A stretch of DNA of 37,390 nt from Pirellulales bacterium. Lineage in GTDB: Bacteria > Planctomycetota > Planctomycetia > Pirellulales > JACPPG01. Under the pieces are notes generated by a model. It worked only from the letters and a program-made list of their open reading frames with translations. It searched no databases and was not told the origin of the DNA. Within the stretch, counting starts at the first letter, position 1; each line of letters begins with the position of its first letter. The translations under genes and the position numbers were made by a program. The stretch is from assembly GCA_036490175.1 (NCBI GenBank), contig DASXEJ010000230.1:1-37390 (forward strand). The letters are read 5' to 3'. This document shows positions 24,092 to 32,944 of the stretch, piece after piece.

Positions 24092-25156
24092 CTAATCGTT
24101 GGGCACGAGCGCACAGCGAAATGCGCGTCCGTCCATTCCTGTTAGCGCTTCGGCAAAAAGATAGAATTCGCCGCTTGACTGCGGGCCATCGGCAAAGGCG
24201 ATCACACCAAATTTGAACCAGTACTTGGGCAACCCGTCGTGTCGCACTTTATGGAGCGGTTCCCAGTGCAGAGCGTCTCGCGAGACCAGCACGTGGGCAT
24301 GGTCGTCCGTTACGCCAACTCCTTGCTCATTGGCCGTAGCCAGCACGTACCAGCCGTCGGTCAATTGTTTCAGGTACCAGACGGGGCCCGGGAAAGCTTG
24401 CAGTTTCTCGACGGTTTTTGTGCGCCGGTCGAATCGGCACAGATACGAAGTTTCCAGCTGCGAATCCATCGGCCAAACGACGGAATCTGGGAAGAACAAA
24501 GGGGCGCAAGTGCGCCACGTTTGGCTGCCATCGCCGTATTGCTCGACGGACCGAAAATCCTCGTCAGCAGACAACAGGATGTTCTCATTGGCGAAGTCGC
24601 CGGTGCAGACCCAAACGCGCTTCGCATGTGGATCCCAAAAACAACCATGAACGTGTTTGGTCGAGCCGGCGGGAAACTCGTAGATTTTCTCCCACGACCT
24701 GCCGGCATCCAAGCTGCGATAGACCGGAACCGGCTTGCGATTTCGATTCGCGCCGTACTCGCCAAAATAAATATGGCCCGCCGGCGTCGTACACATCGAC
24801 TGGTGAAGCACGACGCGGCAGCGTTCCAGTCGCAGGGTGACGACTAACGTTCCAGAAGGATAGTCGATCCGGTACACGCGCCCCTGCCGGACGGCAACCA
24901 GCGCCGTGAGTTTACCATTTTCGAAGATCGGCAGGACGTTGCACTTATCCAGCCGCGACGCCCTCCGCAGCAAGCGAAAGGGGAGTATGGGTCGTTCCCA
25001 GGTGCTGACCGGTAGTGCGAAGGTCTGCGTAACACCGTCGTGTTCCACTCGAATGTGCTGCGCGTGGCTGGTAACCGTCAAGCCCGTCGAGGCGTAATGA
25101 ACAAATTCCGCCTGGTCCAGCGGTTCAAGGCGCAGTTTCATGTCGTGCAAAGGCAT
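24092..25156 (-). CDS. Sialidase/BNR-like beta-propeller protein
   Basis: A 354-residue protein built of repeated four-strand blades. An Asp-box (SLDAGRSW) and its relatives (SRDALHWEPL, SADEDFRSV) mark blade turns as in six-bladed sialidase-like folds. No signal peptide is seen, so it is probably cytoplasmic, unlike the exported propeller at 11939-12880. A conserved sialidase Arg triad is not evident, so hydrolysis of sialic acid should not be assumed. It precedes the formyltransferase gene by 14 bp, and the same two fold types are fused in one gene at the right edge, so the two probably act together. The start is ATG 25156 or Met 6. Confidence 0.75.
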   Translation of the reverse strand: MPLHDMKLRLEPLDQAEFVHYASTGLTVTSHAQHIRVEHDGVTQTFALPVSTWERPILPFRLLRRASRLDKCNVLPIFENGKLTALVAVRQGRVYRIDYPSGTLVVTLRLERCRVVLHQSMCTTPAGHIYFGEYGANRNRKPVPVYRSLDAGRSWEKIYEFPAGSTKHVHGCFWDPHAKRVWVCTGDFANENILLSADEDFRSVEQYGDGSQTWRTCAPLFFPDSVVWPMDSQLETSYLCRFDRRTKTVEKLQAFPGPVWYLKQLTDGWYVLATANEQGVGVTDDHAHVLVSRDALHWEPLHKVRHDGLPKYWFKFGVIAFADGPQSSGEFYLFAEALTGMDGRAFRCALVPND

Positions 25157-25481
25157 TCGGTCGCGGTGGCGAATGGAGTAGTAGGGGGTGGTGCCGATCC
25201 GGGTGTCACACGAATGAGCGAATTCAGAAAACTAACTAGCTACGCCGGCGGCAGTAGGTTTTTGAAGATTTTGGCATGCCCGTCGGGGGGGCGTGCGAAG
25301 AGTAATCGTTGTAGGACAAGGGCGGGAATGTGTCGGAGTTGGGACCTGGCATCAATTGATCGGTCGTAGCTTGACCGGCCGATGGTCTATGATTCTGATA
25401 GCTTTTACGTCGTTCAAGTTGCGCAGCGAACTTTGTGCCTGCGCGATCGATATTATCGCGTCTGCCCCGGGAGACATTCGC
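25157..25481. other. Divergent upstream region between the propeller and asnB genes
   Basis: 325 bp between divergent starts. Besides the candidate asnB promoter at 25371-25399 it has a hairpin CGCGAT/ATCGCG (25442-25460) in the expected asnB leader, just before the ribosome-binding site. No coding frame is supported, although an asnB-frame opening extends up to 25293. A promoter for the minus-strand propeller operon must lie here but was not clear. Confidence 0.45.
25371..25399 (+). promoter_or_regulatory. Candidate promoter of asnB copy 1
   Basis: TTGACC (25371-25376, 5 of 6), a 17-bp spacer and TCTGAT (25394-25399, 4 of 6). Transcription would begin about 75 nt before the TTG start at 25482. 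Confidence 0.35.
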
Positions 25482-27371
25482 TTGTGCGGAATATTTGGCG
25501 TTTGGTGTCCCGACGGCAAGCCAGTCGATGAAATGGCTGTGCAGCGCTCGCGCGATGCGCTGATCAATCGCGGTCCCGACGATGCCGGCAGTTGGGTCAA
25601 GGGAAATGTTGCCTTGGCCCACCGTCGACTGGCGATCATCGATCTCTCGCCCAACGGTCGCATGCCCATGACCAACGAGGTGGGTGATATCTGGGCGACA
25701 TTCAATGGCGAGATTTATAACTTTCAAGAACTGCGACGTGAACTGCTCGCCGCGGGCCACAAGTTTCGTAGCGAAACCGACAGCGAAGTCATCATTCACG
25801 CATACGAAGAGTGGCAGGAACGATGTTTCGCCCGTTTCGACGGCATGTTTGCCATCGCGATTTGGGACGAGCGGCGGCAGCGAATGGTCCTCGCACGCGA
25901 TCCGCACGGCAAGAAGCCGCTGTTCTATTACCACCGGCCGGGACGGCTGCTGGTATTCGGATCGACCCTGCGTCCGATCGCCGTGTGGCCGGATGTACCG
26001 CGCGACGTCGACGAGACGTCGATCTACGAATACATGAAGGTCGGCTATCTGCACGCGCCGCGCAGCTTGCTTGCCGATACTTTCAAGGTGCGCCCAGGAC
26101 ATTATTTGATCGTGGGTCGGCAGGGCATCGAAAGCGACACGGCCTATTGGAGCCTGCCCGAGATCGCGGCACGTAAACCCCGCAAGTTTGGCAGCGAAGA
26201 GGAAGTGCTCGATTATCTCGACGAGACGCTGCGCGAGGCCGTGCGCAAGCGATTGGTCTCGGATGTGCCGCTGGGAGCGTTTCTGTCGGGCGGAATGGAT
26301 TCGAGCTTGATCGTGGCCCTGATGCGCGAAGTCGCCAACGACCGGGTGCGGACATTCACGATTGGGTTTACCAGCTCGGAGTTCGATGAAAGTAAGTTTG
26401 CCCAACGTGTGGCAAAACACCTGGGAGTAGAAAACACGGTCGAGCACATGTCGGCCGCCGATCTGCTGTGCTACGTGCCCGAAGTCATTCGACATTACGA
26501 CGAGCCGATTGTCGATTTCTCTTTGTTTCCGACGATGGCTATCTCTCAGATGGCGCGACGTGACGTCACGGTGGTACTCACCGGTGATGGGGGCGATGAA
26601 CTCTTTGGCGGCTACCAGCGTTATCTGGCGACCCATTATTTCGATCACTATGCACGATTCGCCGGACCTGGCATCCGTAGTACGGTGTCGAGAGTCCACC
26701 GCTGGCTGCCGCGCGAGCGCATGCGTCGTTTCGCACAATTGACCGCGGCCCGCGACACGGCCACATTCTTCGGACTGTTTGCCAATTTGGGGCGGTACGC
26801 CGGGCTGAACACGCTGATTCCTGATGACAAGCTGGGTACGCCGCCCGAGGAAGACGTGGCACGCTTCATCCACGGCCTTCCTGGAATTCCGGCGACGGCC
26901 GCGGCGATGGTTTACGACGCCACGCATCCGATGATCGACGGCATCCTGGTCAAAGTCGATCGCGCCACGATGGCCTTTTCGTTGGAGGCCCGTGCACCGT
27001 TGTTGGACAAGCAGCTGTGGGAAACGGCTATCGGCCTGCCGCTGAGCATGAAGATCCGCGGCGGACAAAAGAAATACCTGCTTCGCAAGCTGCTGTACCG
27101 TTACTTGCCGAGGGAACTGGTGGATCGGCCCAAGATGGGCTTTACGCCTCCCTTGAGAGACTGGTTTCGCAACGAGCTGCGCGAGCAACTGTGTGACGCC
27201 CTGAGCGAATCCACGATCCGTCGTCGTGGATATTTCAAACCGGAGGGCGTGCAAAGGTTGCTGCGCGAGCATCTGAGCGGACAGGCCGACCACGTCTACT
27301 CGCTGTGGGCCTTGTTCATGCTGGAATTGTGGATGCGCGAGTTCGCCGATGCGCCGGTCGCCGTGGGTTGA
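25482..27371 (+). CDS. asnB: Glutamine-dependent asparagine synthase-type amidotransferase, copy 1
   Basis: The start is the TTG at 25482, with GGGAG 9 nt upstream, because the next codon is Cys (CGIFGVW) and the N-terminal Cys must be exposed after Met removal to act as glutaminase nucleophile. The 629-residue protein has a class II glutaminase domain (INRGPDDAGSW, RRLAIIDLSPNG, FNGEIYNFQ) and an ATP-pyrophosphatase synthase domain (FLSGGMDSSLI, the SGGxDS loop, and LTGDGGDELFGGY). The reaction moves ammonia from glutamine to an adenylated carboxylate. In surface-polysaccharide clusters such proteins often amidate uronic acids rather than aspartate. It is the only plus-strand gene of the locus and is flanked by minus-strand operons. 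Confidence 0.95.
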   Translation: MCGIFGVWCPDGKPVDEMAVQRSRDALINRGPDDAGSWVKGNVALAHRRLAIIDLSPNGRMPMTNEVGDIWATFNGEIYNFQELRRELLAAGHKFRSETDSEVIIHAYEEWQERCFARFDGMFAIAIWDERRQRMVLARDPHGKKPLFYYHRPGRLLVFGSTLRPIAVWPDVPRDVDETSIYEYMKVGYLHAPRSLLADTFKVRPGHYLIVGRQGIESDTAYWSLPEIAARKPRKFGSEEEVLDYLDETLREAVRKRLVSDVPLGAFLSGGMDSSLIVALMREVANDRVRTFTIGFTSSEFDESKFAQRVAKHLGVENTVEHMSAADLLCYVPEVIRHYDEPIVDFSLFPTMAISQMARRDVTVVLTGDGGDELFGGYQRYLATHYFDHYARFAGPGIRSTVSRVHRWLPRERMRRFAQLTAARDTATFFGLFANLGRYAGLNTLIPDDKLGTPPEEDVARFIHGLPGIPATAAAMVYDATHPMIDGILVKVDRATMAFSLEARAPLLDKQLWETAIGLPLSMKIRGGQKKYLLRKLLYRYLPRELVDRPKMGFTPPLRDWFRNELREQLCDALSESTIRRRGYFKPEGVQRLLREHLSGQADHVYSLWALFMLELWMREFADAPVAVG

Positions 27372-27434
27372 ATGTCTCTCACGGGTGCGGCCCCGATTCG
27401 ACACGGCATGGTATTGTATCTTGGCGGGGCATGC

Positions 27435-28652
27435 TTACAGCCCGTCTCTCGCGGACTGCTGTGTTTCTTCACGCTGAGTGGCCTGCGTTCGCATCGCGGT
27501 GATCTTTTTTGCGATTAGTTCCGCCACCAGACGATGCCCGGCTTGATTCCAGTGACCGCGCCCCATCTTCGTATTCTCGAAACCGTGCAGAAAGACGTGG
27601 TTCGCCTGCGCATAGGCGAGCATCGCGGGAACCAGTTTCTCGACGGCGATGCCGTGCTCCTCGCAGAAACGTTCCACACGATCATCAGGGTAGGACAAAT
27701 ATTTCGCACCGACATGATTCATATATGCTGCACGAGCCGCCGGGTCCGGGTGCATCTGGTCGGGATTCGTAAGGGTGACCACCAGCAACGTGGCGCCCAT
27801 CGCTAGGGCCTCCTCGTTGACAGCCAACAGCAGTTGCTCGGTGATTTCCCATGCTTCGTGCCAGGAAGGAGTTGCAGGCGGAAGATAAATCAAGTCGTCG
27901 AGTCCCCATTCAGGAACACTGTTCTGCTTGGCGTCCGGCGCGGAGGCATTGCGACCGCGTAGCGAACGCAGCGTGCGGCGCGCCTCGTAAGCGATTTGCA
28001 CAATCCGACTGTCGTCGGCGATCGCACGGACGATCCGGTCTTTCCAGGAGCTACTCCGGGCAAAGGAATCGTCGAGTCTCAACTCCCCATTATTCAAGAC
28101 GAAGAAGGGCCGCTGGTTATGATCGCGCAGGGCACGGCAATTGTCGCTCAGGTCATTGGCCGTCAAAAAGCCCAGCACCACCAGGTCGGGATGATACTTG
28201 GCGACCCGATCGCGTAGCAGGAGAAGTTCTTGGCCCGTGCCGTAACCGGCCATGCCAAAGTTCATGACGCGCACAGTCTGACCGGCAAAGGGCTTCTCGT
28301 GAGTCAGGTCTTCGGCCAGAAGTTCGGTAAAGCGTTGCTCGATCGGGACCTGCATCGATTCCACGTACGAATCCCCGAGCACGGCAATGCGAAATTCGCC
28401 GGCGTGCTTCTCGACGGGCCACTCGATATCGCGAAACCCCTCACTGTTGATCTGTACGTAGCTGTCACCTTCCTCGTGTTGCCAGAACGTGGCTCCGGGG
28501 CGGTGCAACACGCCGAGCACCGCGTCGGGCTGAGTTCTTGGCGGAAAGCCGATGCCTGCAACGCGCAAGGCGCATTCAACGCCCGCGACGAACACAATCA
28601 AGGCGGCCAAGGCCTGAGCCAGCTTGTTCAGGGTGTTGCGGGTCGAAATCAT
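27435..28652 (-). CDS. Membrane-anchored SGNH-fold protein, AlgX/AlgJ-like
   Basis: A 405-residue protein with one N-terminal membrane helix (about residues 12-30) and a periplasmic SGNH domain. The nucleophile is in VLGDSYVES (Ser 95), the oxyanion Gly in NFGMAGYGTG, the Asn in TANDL (166) and the C-terminal catalytic His in RGHWNQAGH (His 367). In alginate and similar systems AlgJ/AlgX proteins pass acetyl groups from an MBOAT to the polymer. It is immediately downstream of the MBOAT gene (57-bp gap) and ends convergent with asnB. It could also be a lipase-type hydrolase, but the MBOAT neighbour favours acetyl transfer. Confidence 0.88.
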   Translation of the reverse strand: MISTRNTLNKLAQALAALIVFVAGVECALRVAGIGFPPRTQPDAVLGVLHRPGATFWQHEEGDSYVQINSEGFRDIEWPVEKHAGEFRIAVLGDSYVESMQVPIEQRFTELLAEDLTHEKPFAGQTVRVMNFGMAGYGTGQELLLLRDRVAKYHPDLVVLGFLTANDLSDNCRALRDHNQRPFFVLNNGELRLDDSFARSSSWKDRIVRAIADDSRIVQIAYEARRTLRSLRGRNASAPDAKQNSVPEWGLDDLIYLPPATPSWHEAWEITEQLLLAVNEEALAMGATLLVVTLTNPDQMHPDPAARAAYMNHVGAKYLSYPDDRVERFCEEHGIAVEKLVPAMLAYAQANHVFLHGFENTKMGRGHWNQAGHRLVAELIAKKITAMRTQATQREETQQSARDGL

Positions 28653-28709
28653 GTGGCGACGAGACTTCGTACTGTCGCCGTCGGCGCAGGCCGATACGGC
28701 AGACGGTCG

Positions 28710-30374
28710 CTAGAACTGGAAATAAATGAACGGGGCATTTTCGGCCGGCCAAGCCACAAAGAATAGCAGCCCCAGCAGCAGGTAGATGATGGGCAAGATT
28801 CGACTGGGCGTGCGATCGAGCAAGTCGGCCCAGCGGATGGCAAAGTAAGACCAGCAATGCAGCACGGCGAAGATCGCGAGCGCCGCCAGGGCAATTACCG
28901 GCATGCCCAGCCCCAATCCAAGGCTGGTCAACTCCAAGCGCCCGTCGAAGAACACAAAGGCGCGCATCGCATACAGCAAATGATCCAAGTTAGTGACGCG
29001 GAAGATCAACCATCCCAGCAACACAAAATACAAGGTCACGGCCCAACAAACGACCTGTATGGCAGGATGTTCAAACAGCGCCGTGAGACGTTCGCTCTTG
29101 CGTTTGAATTCGTCGAAGAAGCGATTAATGCACAGCAGCAAGCCCTGGTATGTGCCCCAAATGACAAAGTTCCAGGAAGCACCATGCCACAGACCGCCCA
29201 AAACCATTGTGGTCAGCAAGTTGAAATAGACGCGCGGCAGGGTGACGCGTCCGCCGCCCAACGGGATGTACAGGTAATCGCGCAACCAACTGGAAAGGCT
29301 AATGTGCCAGCGCCGCCAGAACTCGACGATCGACTGACTGAAATAGGGGAAGTTGAAGTTCAGCGGCAACTCGACCCCTAACATTCGGCTGACACCCCGA
29401 GCCACATCCGTGTAGCCGGAGAAATCACAATAAATCTGCGCCGCGAAGAGGGCTGCCCCCAGCATGATGAGCACGCTCGGCTTGCCCTCGGGCTGCCCTA
29501 GTATGATTTCAACCAGCGGTGCGACAGAGTCGGCAATGAGCACCTTTTTGACCATGCCGACGGCCGTTAGATGAAATCCACTCAGCAGTCGCTCGGCCGA
29601 CAGGGTCCAAGGCTTGTGCAGCGTGGGTAATAGCTGTTCGGGACGAATGATCGGCCCGGCGACCAGATGCGGGAAATACGATACGAAGAGTGCCATCCGC
29701 AGGAATGAGCGCTCCGGAACGATATCGCCCCGATAGGCATCGATGCCGTAGCTCATGGTCACGAATGTATAAAAGCTGATGCCGACTGGGAGAGCCACAT
29801 TCAGTGCAGGAGGTGCCCAGTCGAACCCCAGGATATGGCCGATGCCGACCAAATTGTCGCGAAAGAAGTCGAAGTATTTGAAGAATCCAAGAATCACCAG
29901 GTTGGCCACCATGCTCGTAGCCAGAAAGGCGTTGCGACGTGAGTTTTCAGACAGCCGGAAATAATAGCCATAGATGATCGGACCGAAGATCGCAAAGGCC
30001 GAGATGGCGGCAATGGCCCAGTAAGCATGCTCCCAGCCCGGCTGGAAGAACTCGGCCAACGTGATCTGTGTTTTGCCATGCTGTACCGCCGGCCAGTTGA
30101 GCCCCAGGGTCAGATACGCGCCGGCAATCAGAAGTGCTGCCAGTCGGAACTGCTCGCGCCAACTCAGCCGTACTCCGTAAATCCCGAGCGCGGCGGAATA
30201 ATCGATCATCGACGTCAGCAGCAGCAGGACGAGAAAACGAACGTCCCACCAGGCGTAGAAGACATAACTCGCCACCAGCAGCATCCAATGCTGCGCGCGG
30301 GCGTGTCGCAGCACACCGATGCCGGCCAGCACTAGCAGCATCAAAATCAGAAACTCGTAAGTCTGGAACAGCAT
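28710..30374 (-). CDS. MBOAT-family O-acyltransferase (AlgI-like)
   Basis: A 554-residue polytopic protein of about a dozen membrane segments. MBOAT signatures include SFYTFVTMSYGIDAYRG, FPHLVAGPIIRPEQLLP, EFWRRWHISLSSWLRDYLYIPLGGG spread over 351-376 and LGGLWHGASWNF with the conserved His 397. The second His, 357, lies in RRWH. AlgI-type proteins move an acetyl group from a cytoplasmic donor across the membrane for O-acetylation of exported polysaccharide. It is sandwiched between two SGNH genes (12 bp after the upstream one), forming a complete acetylation cassette. Confidence 0.96.
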   Translation of the reverse strand: MLFQTYEFLILMLLVLAGIGVLRHARAQHWMLLVASYVFYAWWDVRFLVLLLLTSMIDYSAALGIYGVRLSWREQFRLAALLIAGAYLTLGLNWPAVQHGKTQITLAEFFQPGWEHAYWAIAAISAFAIFGPIIYGYYFRLSENSRRNAFLATSMVANLVILGFFKYFDFFRDNLVGIGHILGFDWAPPALNVALPVGISFYTFVTMSYGIDAYRGDIVPERSFLRMALFVSYFPHLVAGPIIRPEQLLPTLHKPWTLSAERLLSGFHLTAVGMVKKVLIADSVAPLVEIILGQPEGKPSVLIMLGAALFAAQIYCDFSGYTDVARGVSRMLGVELPLNFNFPYFSQSIVEFWRRWHISLSSWLRDYLYIPLGGGRVTLPRVYFNLLTTMVLGGLWHGASWNFVIWGTYQGLLLCINRFFDEFKRKSERLTALFEHPAIQVVCWAVTLYFVLLGWLIFRVTNLDHLLYAMRAFVFFDGRLELTSLGLGLGMPVIALAALAIFAVLHCWSYFAIRWADLLDRTPSRILPIIYLLLGLLFFVAWPAENAPFIYFQF

Positions 30375-30386
30375 TTCGTAGTCGGC

Positions 30387-31469
30387 CTAGGGATGTGATG
30401 CGGTGCCAAGAGGTCCTAGTTGCTGCCCTAGAAAGCGACTGTAGCGGTCGCGTCCCGCCGCATTGGGATGCAGGGCATCGGCGAATTCGTCGTCCGGCAG
30501 CAGGTCGACTGCGTCGATAAGGATGCCCGATTGCTCTTGGGCGATCTGCGTCAAAAGCGCACGCAACTCTGCGACGTAGGACTGCACGCTGTCACGCAGC
30601 AATCGGTGCATGGGAAGCATGATTAGCACGGGGGTCGCAGCTGAGCGGCGAACCTCCTCAGCCAGCGTGGCGATGAGCTTTGAACCGGCATCCGTTCCGC
30701 CGGCCAGTTGCGCTTCCATACCGCGGCGAATGGAATCGATATGCAGGGAAAGCCGTTCGTCACGCACGTTGAATTCAAGTTCGTAGGGATCGATCCAATT
30801 GTTAGTCGCCGTGCGCCGCAACTCATCACGACGCAGCAGCAATCGCACCTCGAGATTGATTTCATTCAGCAAGGCTGTGCGAAAATGGAGATCCTGCTCG
30901 AACCGATTCGATCGCAATGCCGCATACGTTGGTTCGCTCACACCCGGAAAATCGGCCCGTCTCCAATCGCGCGGCCAAGCCGTGACGAAGCCCCCCAGGG
31001 CGTAGGCGTAGGCTTTGTCGATGTCGATGTCGAAATTGTCCACCTGCCCCATGTACTCGGGGCTGAATCCGATCGCCACGGCGGTGGGCCGGGCGGCCAA
31101 TGTCTTGGGTAGCAACACCCGGATCTCACTCAGGCCGCAACCGCTGATCGCGAGGTTTTGGGCGTACCAGCCACTCGGAGCCGTGGCTTCGACAAGTCGC
31201 GTGTCGACCCCTTCGCGGGTAATGGAATTGCCGAGAAACGCGATTACCGGAGCGGGCGATAACCTGGCATCCAAATGCTGGCCTAACTGCACGATTCGCT
31301 CGACACTGCCGACGCCGATCACTGGCAGCACAAGTCTGGTTAGCAGTACAAATCCCAACAGCGCTCCGAGAGATGGCAGTAGCACGATGCGCAACACGGT
31401 AACGATCACGCCTGGTCCAGCAGTCGCCCGAACTGGCGATTCGACGGCTCGTTCCTCGGTCGCGGTCAT
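30387..31469 (-). CDS. Membrane-anchored SGNH-like protein, second type
   Basis: A 360-residue protein with an N-terminal membrane helix (about residues 20-50) and a divergent SGNH domain: FLGNSITREG with the nucleophile Ser 82 (GNS in place of GDS), NLAISGCG, and DALHPNAAGR, giving the Asp 331/His 334 pair. The sequence is not closely similar to the SGNH protein at 27435-28652, so this is not a recent duplicate. It lies 12 bp upstream of the MBOAT gene, as acyl-transfer partners usually do. One SGNH could be the transferase and the other an esterase or helper. The substrate is unknown. Confidence 0.8.
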   Translation of the reverse strand: MTATEERAVESPVRATAGPGVIVTVLRIVLLPSLGALLGFVLLTRLVLPVIGVGSVERIVQLGQHLDARLSPAPVIAFLGNSITREGVDTRLVEATAPSGWYAQNLAISGCGLSEIRVLLPKTLAARPTAVAIGFSPEYMGQVDNFDIDIDKAYAYALGGFVTAWPRDWRRADFPGVSEPTYAALRSNRFEQDLHFRTALLNEINLEVRLLLRRDELRRTATNNWIDPYELEFNVRDERLSLHIDSIRRGMEAQLAGGTDAGSKLIATLAEEVRRSAATPVLIMLPMHRLLRDSVQSYVAELRALLTQIAQEQSGILIDAVDLLPDDEFADALHPNAAGRDRYSRFLGQQLGPLGTASHP

Positions 31470-31605
31470 GCGGGCAGTTTCAACACAATCGACTGAGTGA
31501 GACGCGAGGCGGGAGCTTCGTACAATTTTGTTTTCAATCTGACGGACGCGCGGCTATGTCGTTGCCGGAGAGTCATGGTCTGTCCAGGTCGGTGTCGCGC
31601 GCCTA
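31470..31605. other. Short gap between the O-antigen ligase-like and SGNH genes
   Basis: 136 bp with an AT-rich run (around 31530-31545) and no confident promoter or terminator. It may mark a transcript break, as all other gaps in this block are 1-57 bp or overlaps. Confidence 0.3.
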
Positions 31606-32943
31606 TCAACCGGCTGTGGACGCGGGACCGCCGGGTCTGCGGGGTGGTAAGGAGACCCGCACGACCTGATGGACGGGGCGGAAGCCGGTCTTCTTTTCCG
31701 GCTTCAGATGATAGGCGATCGCCACCATGATGGCGAAGATGGGACCGAAGAAAACGTTGTTTAAGAATGAATGGTCAACCATGGCGATCATCGCGATCAT
31801 CGTTGCAATGGCCAGCACTGAAGCTCTGGCCCTCCTGTCGGTACAGCGCCACGCCATCTGACAGAGAACCACCAGAAACAGGAGGAAAGAAAGGAACGCC
31901 AAGATGCCGGAGTTGCCCCACACGTACAAGTAGTAATTGTGTGGTCCGAAGCCACCGCCTAGGGGGACGACGGTGTCCATAAAGCGGTGCCCTTGGCCCG
32001 TGATTGGCTCACGCATCACTGCGCGCCATCCGTACCCCCACAGGGCAAAGCGGTCATCCGCTTGCCGATCGCCCTCGACGTTGCCTTGCAACAAAGCACC
32101 GAAGCGCGTCAAGCGCGACTCGAATATCTTTGTGCTAGTGGCCTTCATCTGATCGACGATAAAAGAACCTACGATCGCTACAAAGGCGAAGACCACGACG
32201 ATTTGCAAGACAACACGAAATTGCCGCATGAGCAGACCGTAGACTCCCGAGCCGAGCACGATGATCGCCAGCCCGGTACGCGAAAACGTCGTCAACATGC
32301 CAATGACGATGATTGCCCGGAGCACTATGTTGACGGATTTGGACTTAAAGGGATAAATCAACGACAGCAACAGGCAGAAGCCCAGCACTTCGGCGCAGCT
32401 ATTGGGATTGAGCCAGAACCCGGATCCACGGCCGAGCTCGGTAAGAATCAGAATAAAGCGCCCCGGACTTAGCACCTGCAAGACAGCTAGCACGCCGCCG
32501 ATCGCCGATGCGACAACGGCGGTCTTGAGCAACATCGGTAGCTTGTCGCGATCGATGGCCCGAATGGTCAAAAACGGTACTCCGATCAGACTGATCCACA
32601 GCTTCAGGACCAATTGCCAGAGGGCCATATCCGAGACGCCGACAAGCGAATGCGGCCCGATGAACCCTCCCAATGCGAAGAAGATCCAAAATACCCAAGC
32701 CACCAAAAAGTAGGGGTGGCTGGGCTTGGCCCGCGTCATCGGGATCACCAGCATGCCGGTCAGCGCGAATGCTACCGGTTGCAGCGGTAGCGATTCCAGC
32801 TTCAGCACGGCCAGGATCAAGCCGGCGACGTTGAAGAACGAAAACAGGAAGAAGGCCATGTACGACCACACAGCAATCCCTGGCGCGCGGTACTCTACCG
32901 CGCGGCGCCCCACGGACTGCGGAGGGAAGGCTCCGGCGGGCAT
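31606..32943 (-). CDS. O-antigen ligase/polymerase-like membrane protein
   Basis: I start this at the ATG at 32943, one base after the stop of the upstream GT4 gene (TAGCATG), because the open frame above that lies inside the GT4 gene. The 445-residue product has ten or more hydrophobic helices and the Wzy_C-like periplasmic loop with its conserved features (GYGWRAVMREPITGQGHRF, FGPHNYYLYVWGN). Such proteins polymerise repeat units (Wzy) or attach polymer to an anchor (WaaL). Sequence alone does not separate the two. It is probably the locus's polymerase, as no other candidate is in the window. Confidence 0.9.
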   Translation of the reverse strand: MPAGAFPPQSVGRRAVEYRAPGIAVWSYMAFFLFSFFNVAGLILAVLKLESLPLQPVAFALTGMLVIPMTRAKPSHPYFLVAWVFWIFFALGGFIGPHSLVGVSDMALWQLVLKLWISLIGVPFLTIRAIDRDKLPMLLKTAVVASAIGGVLAVLQVLSPGRFILILTELGRGSGFWLNPNSCAEVLGFCLLLSLIYPFKSKSVNIVLRAIIVIGMLTTFSRTGLAIIVLGSGVYGLLMRQFRVVLQIVVVFAFVAIVGSFIVDQMKATSTKIFESRLTRFGALLQGNVEGDRQADDRFALWGYGWRAVMREPITGQGHRFMDTVVPLGGGFGPHNYYLYVWGNSGILAFLSFLLFLVVLCQMAWRCTDRRARASVLAIATMIAMIAMVDHSFLNNVFFGPIFAIMVAIAYHLKPEKKTGFRPVHQVVRVSLPPRRPGGPASTAG

Positions 32944-32944
32944 G

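Noticed and set aside
24092..25156. True sialidase
   Set aside because: An Asp-box is present but no Arg triad or signal peptide is evident, so only the fold can be claimed.
25236..27404. A 722-codon open frame on the minus strand, entirely opposite asnB copy 1
   Set aside because: It is antisense to a gene with complete AsnB motifs, has shadow-like composition (His/Arg/Gln-rich, no domains) and follows from strong GC bias at third positions.
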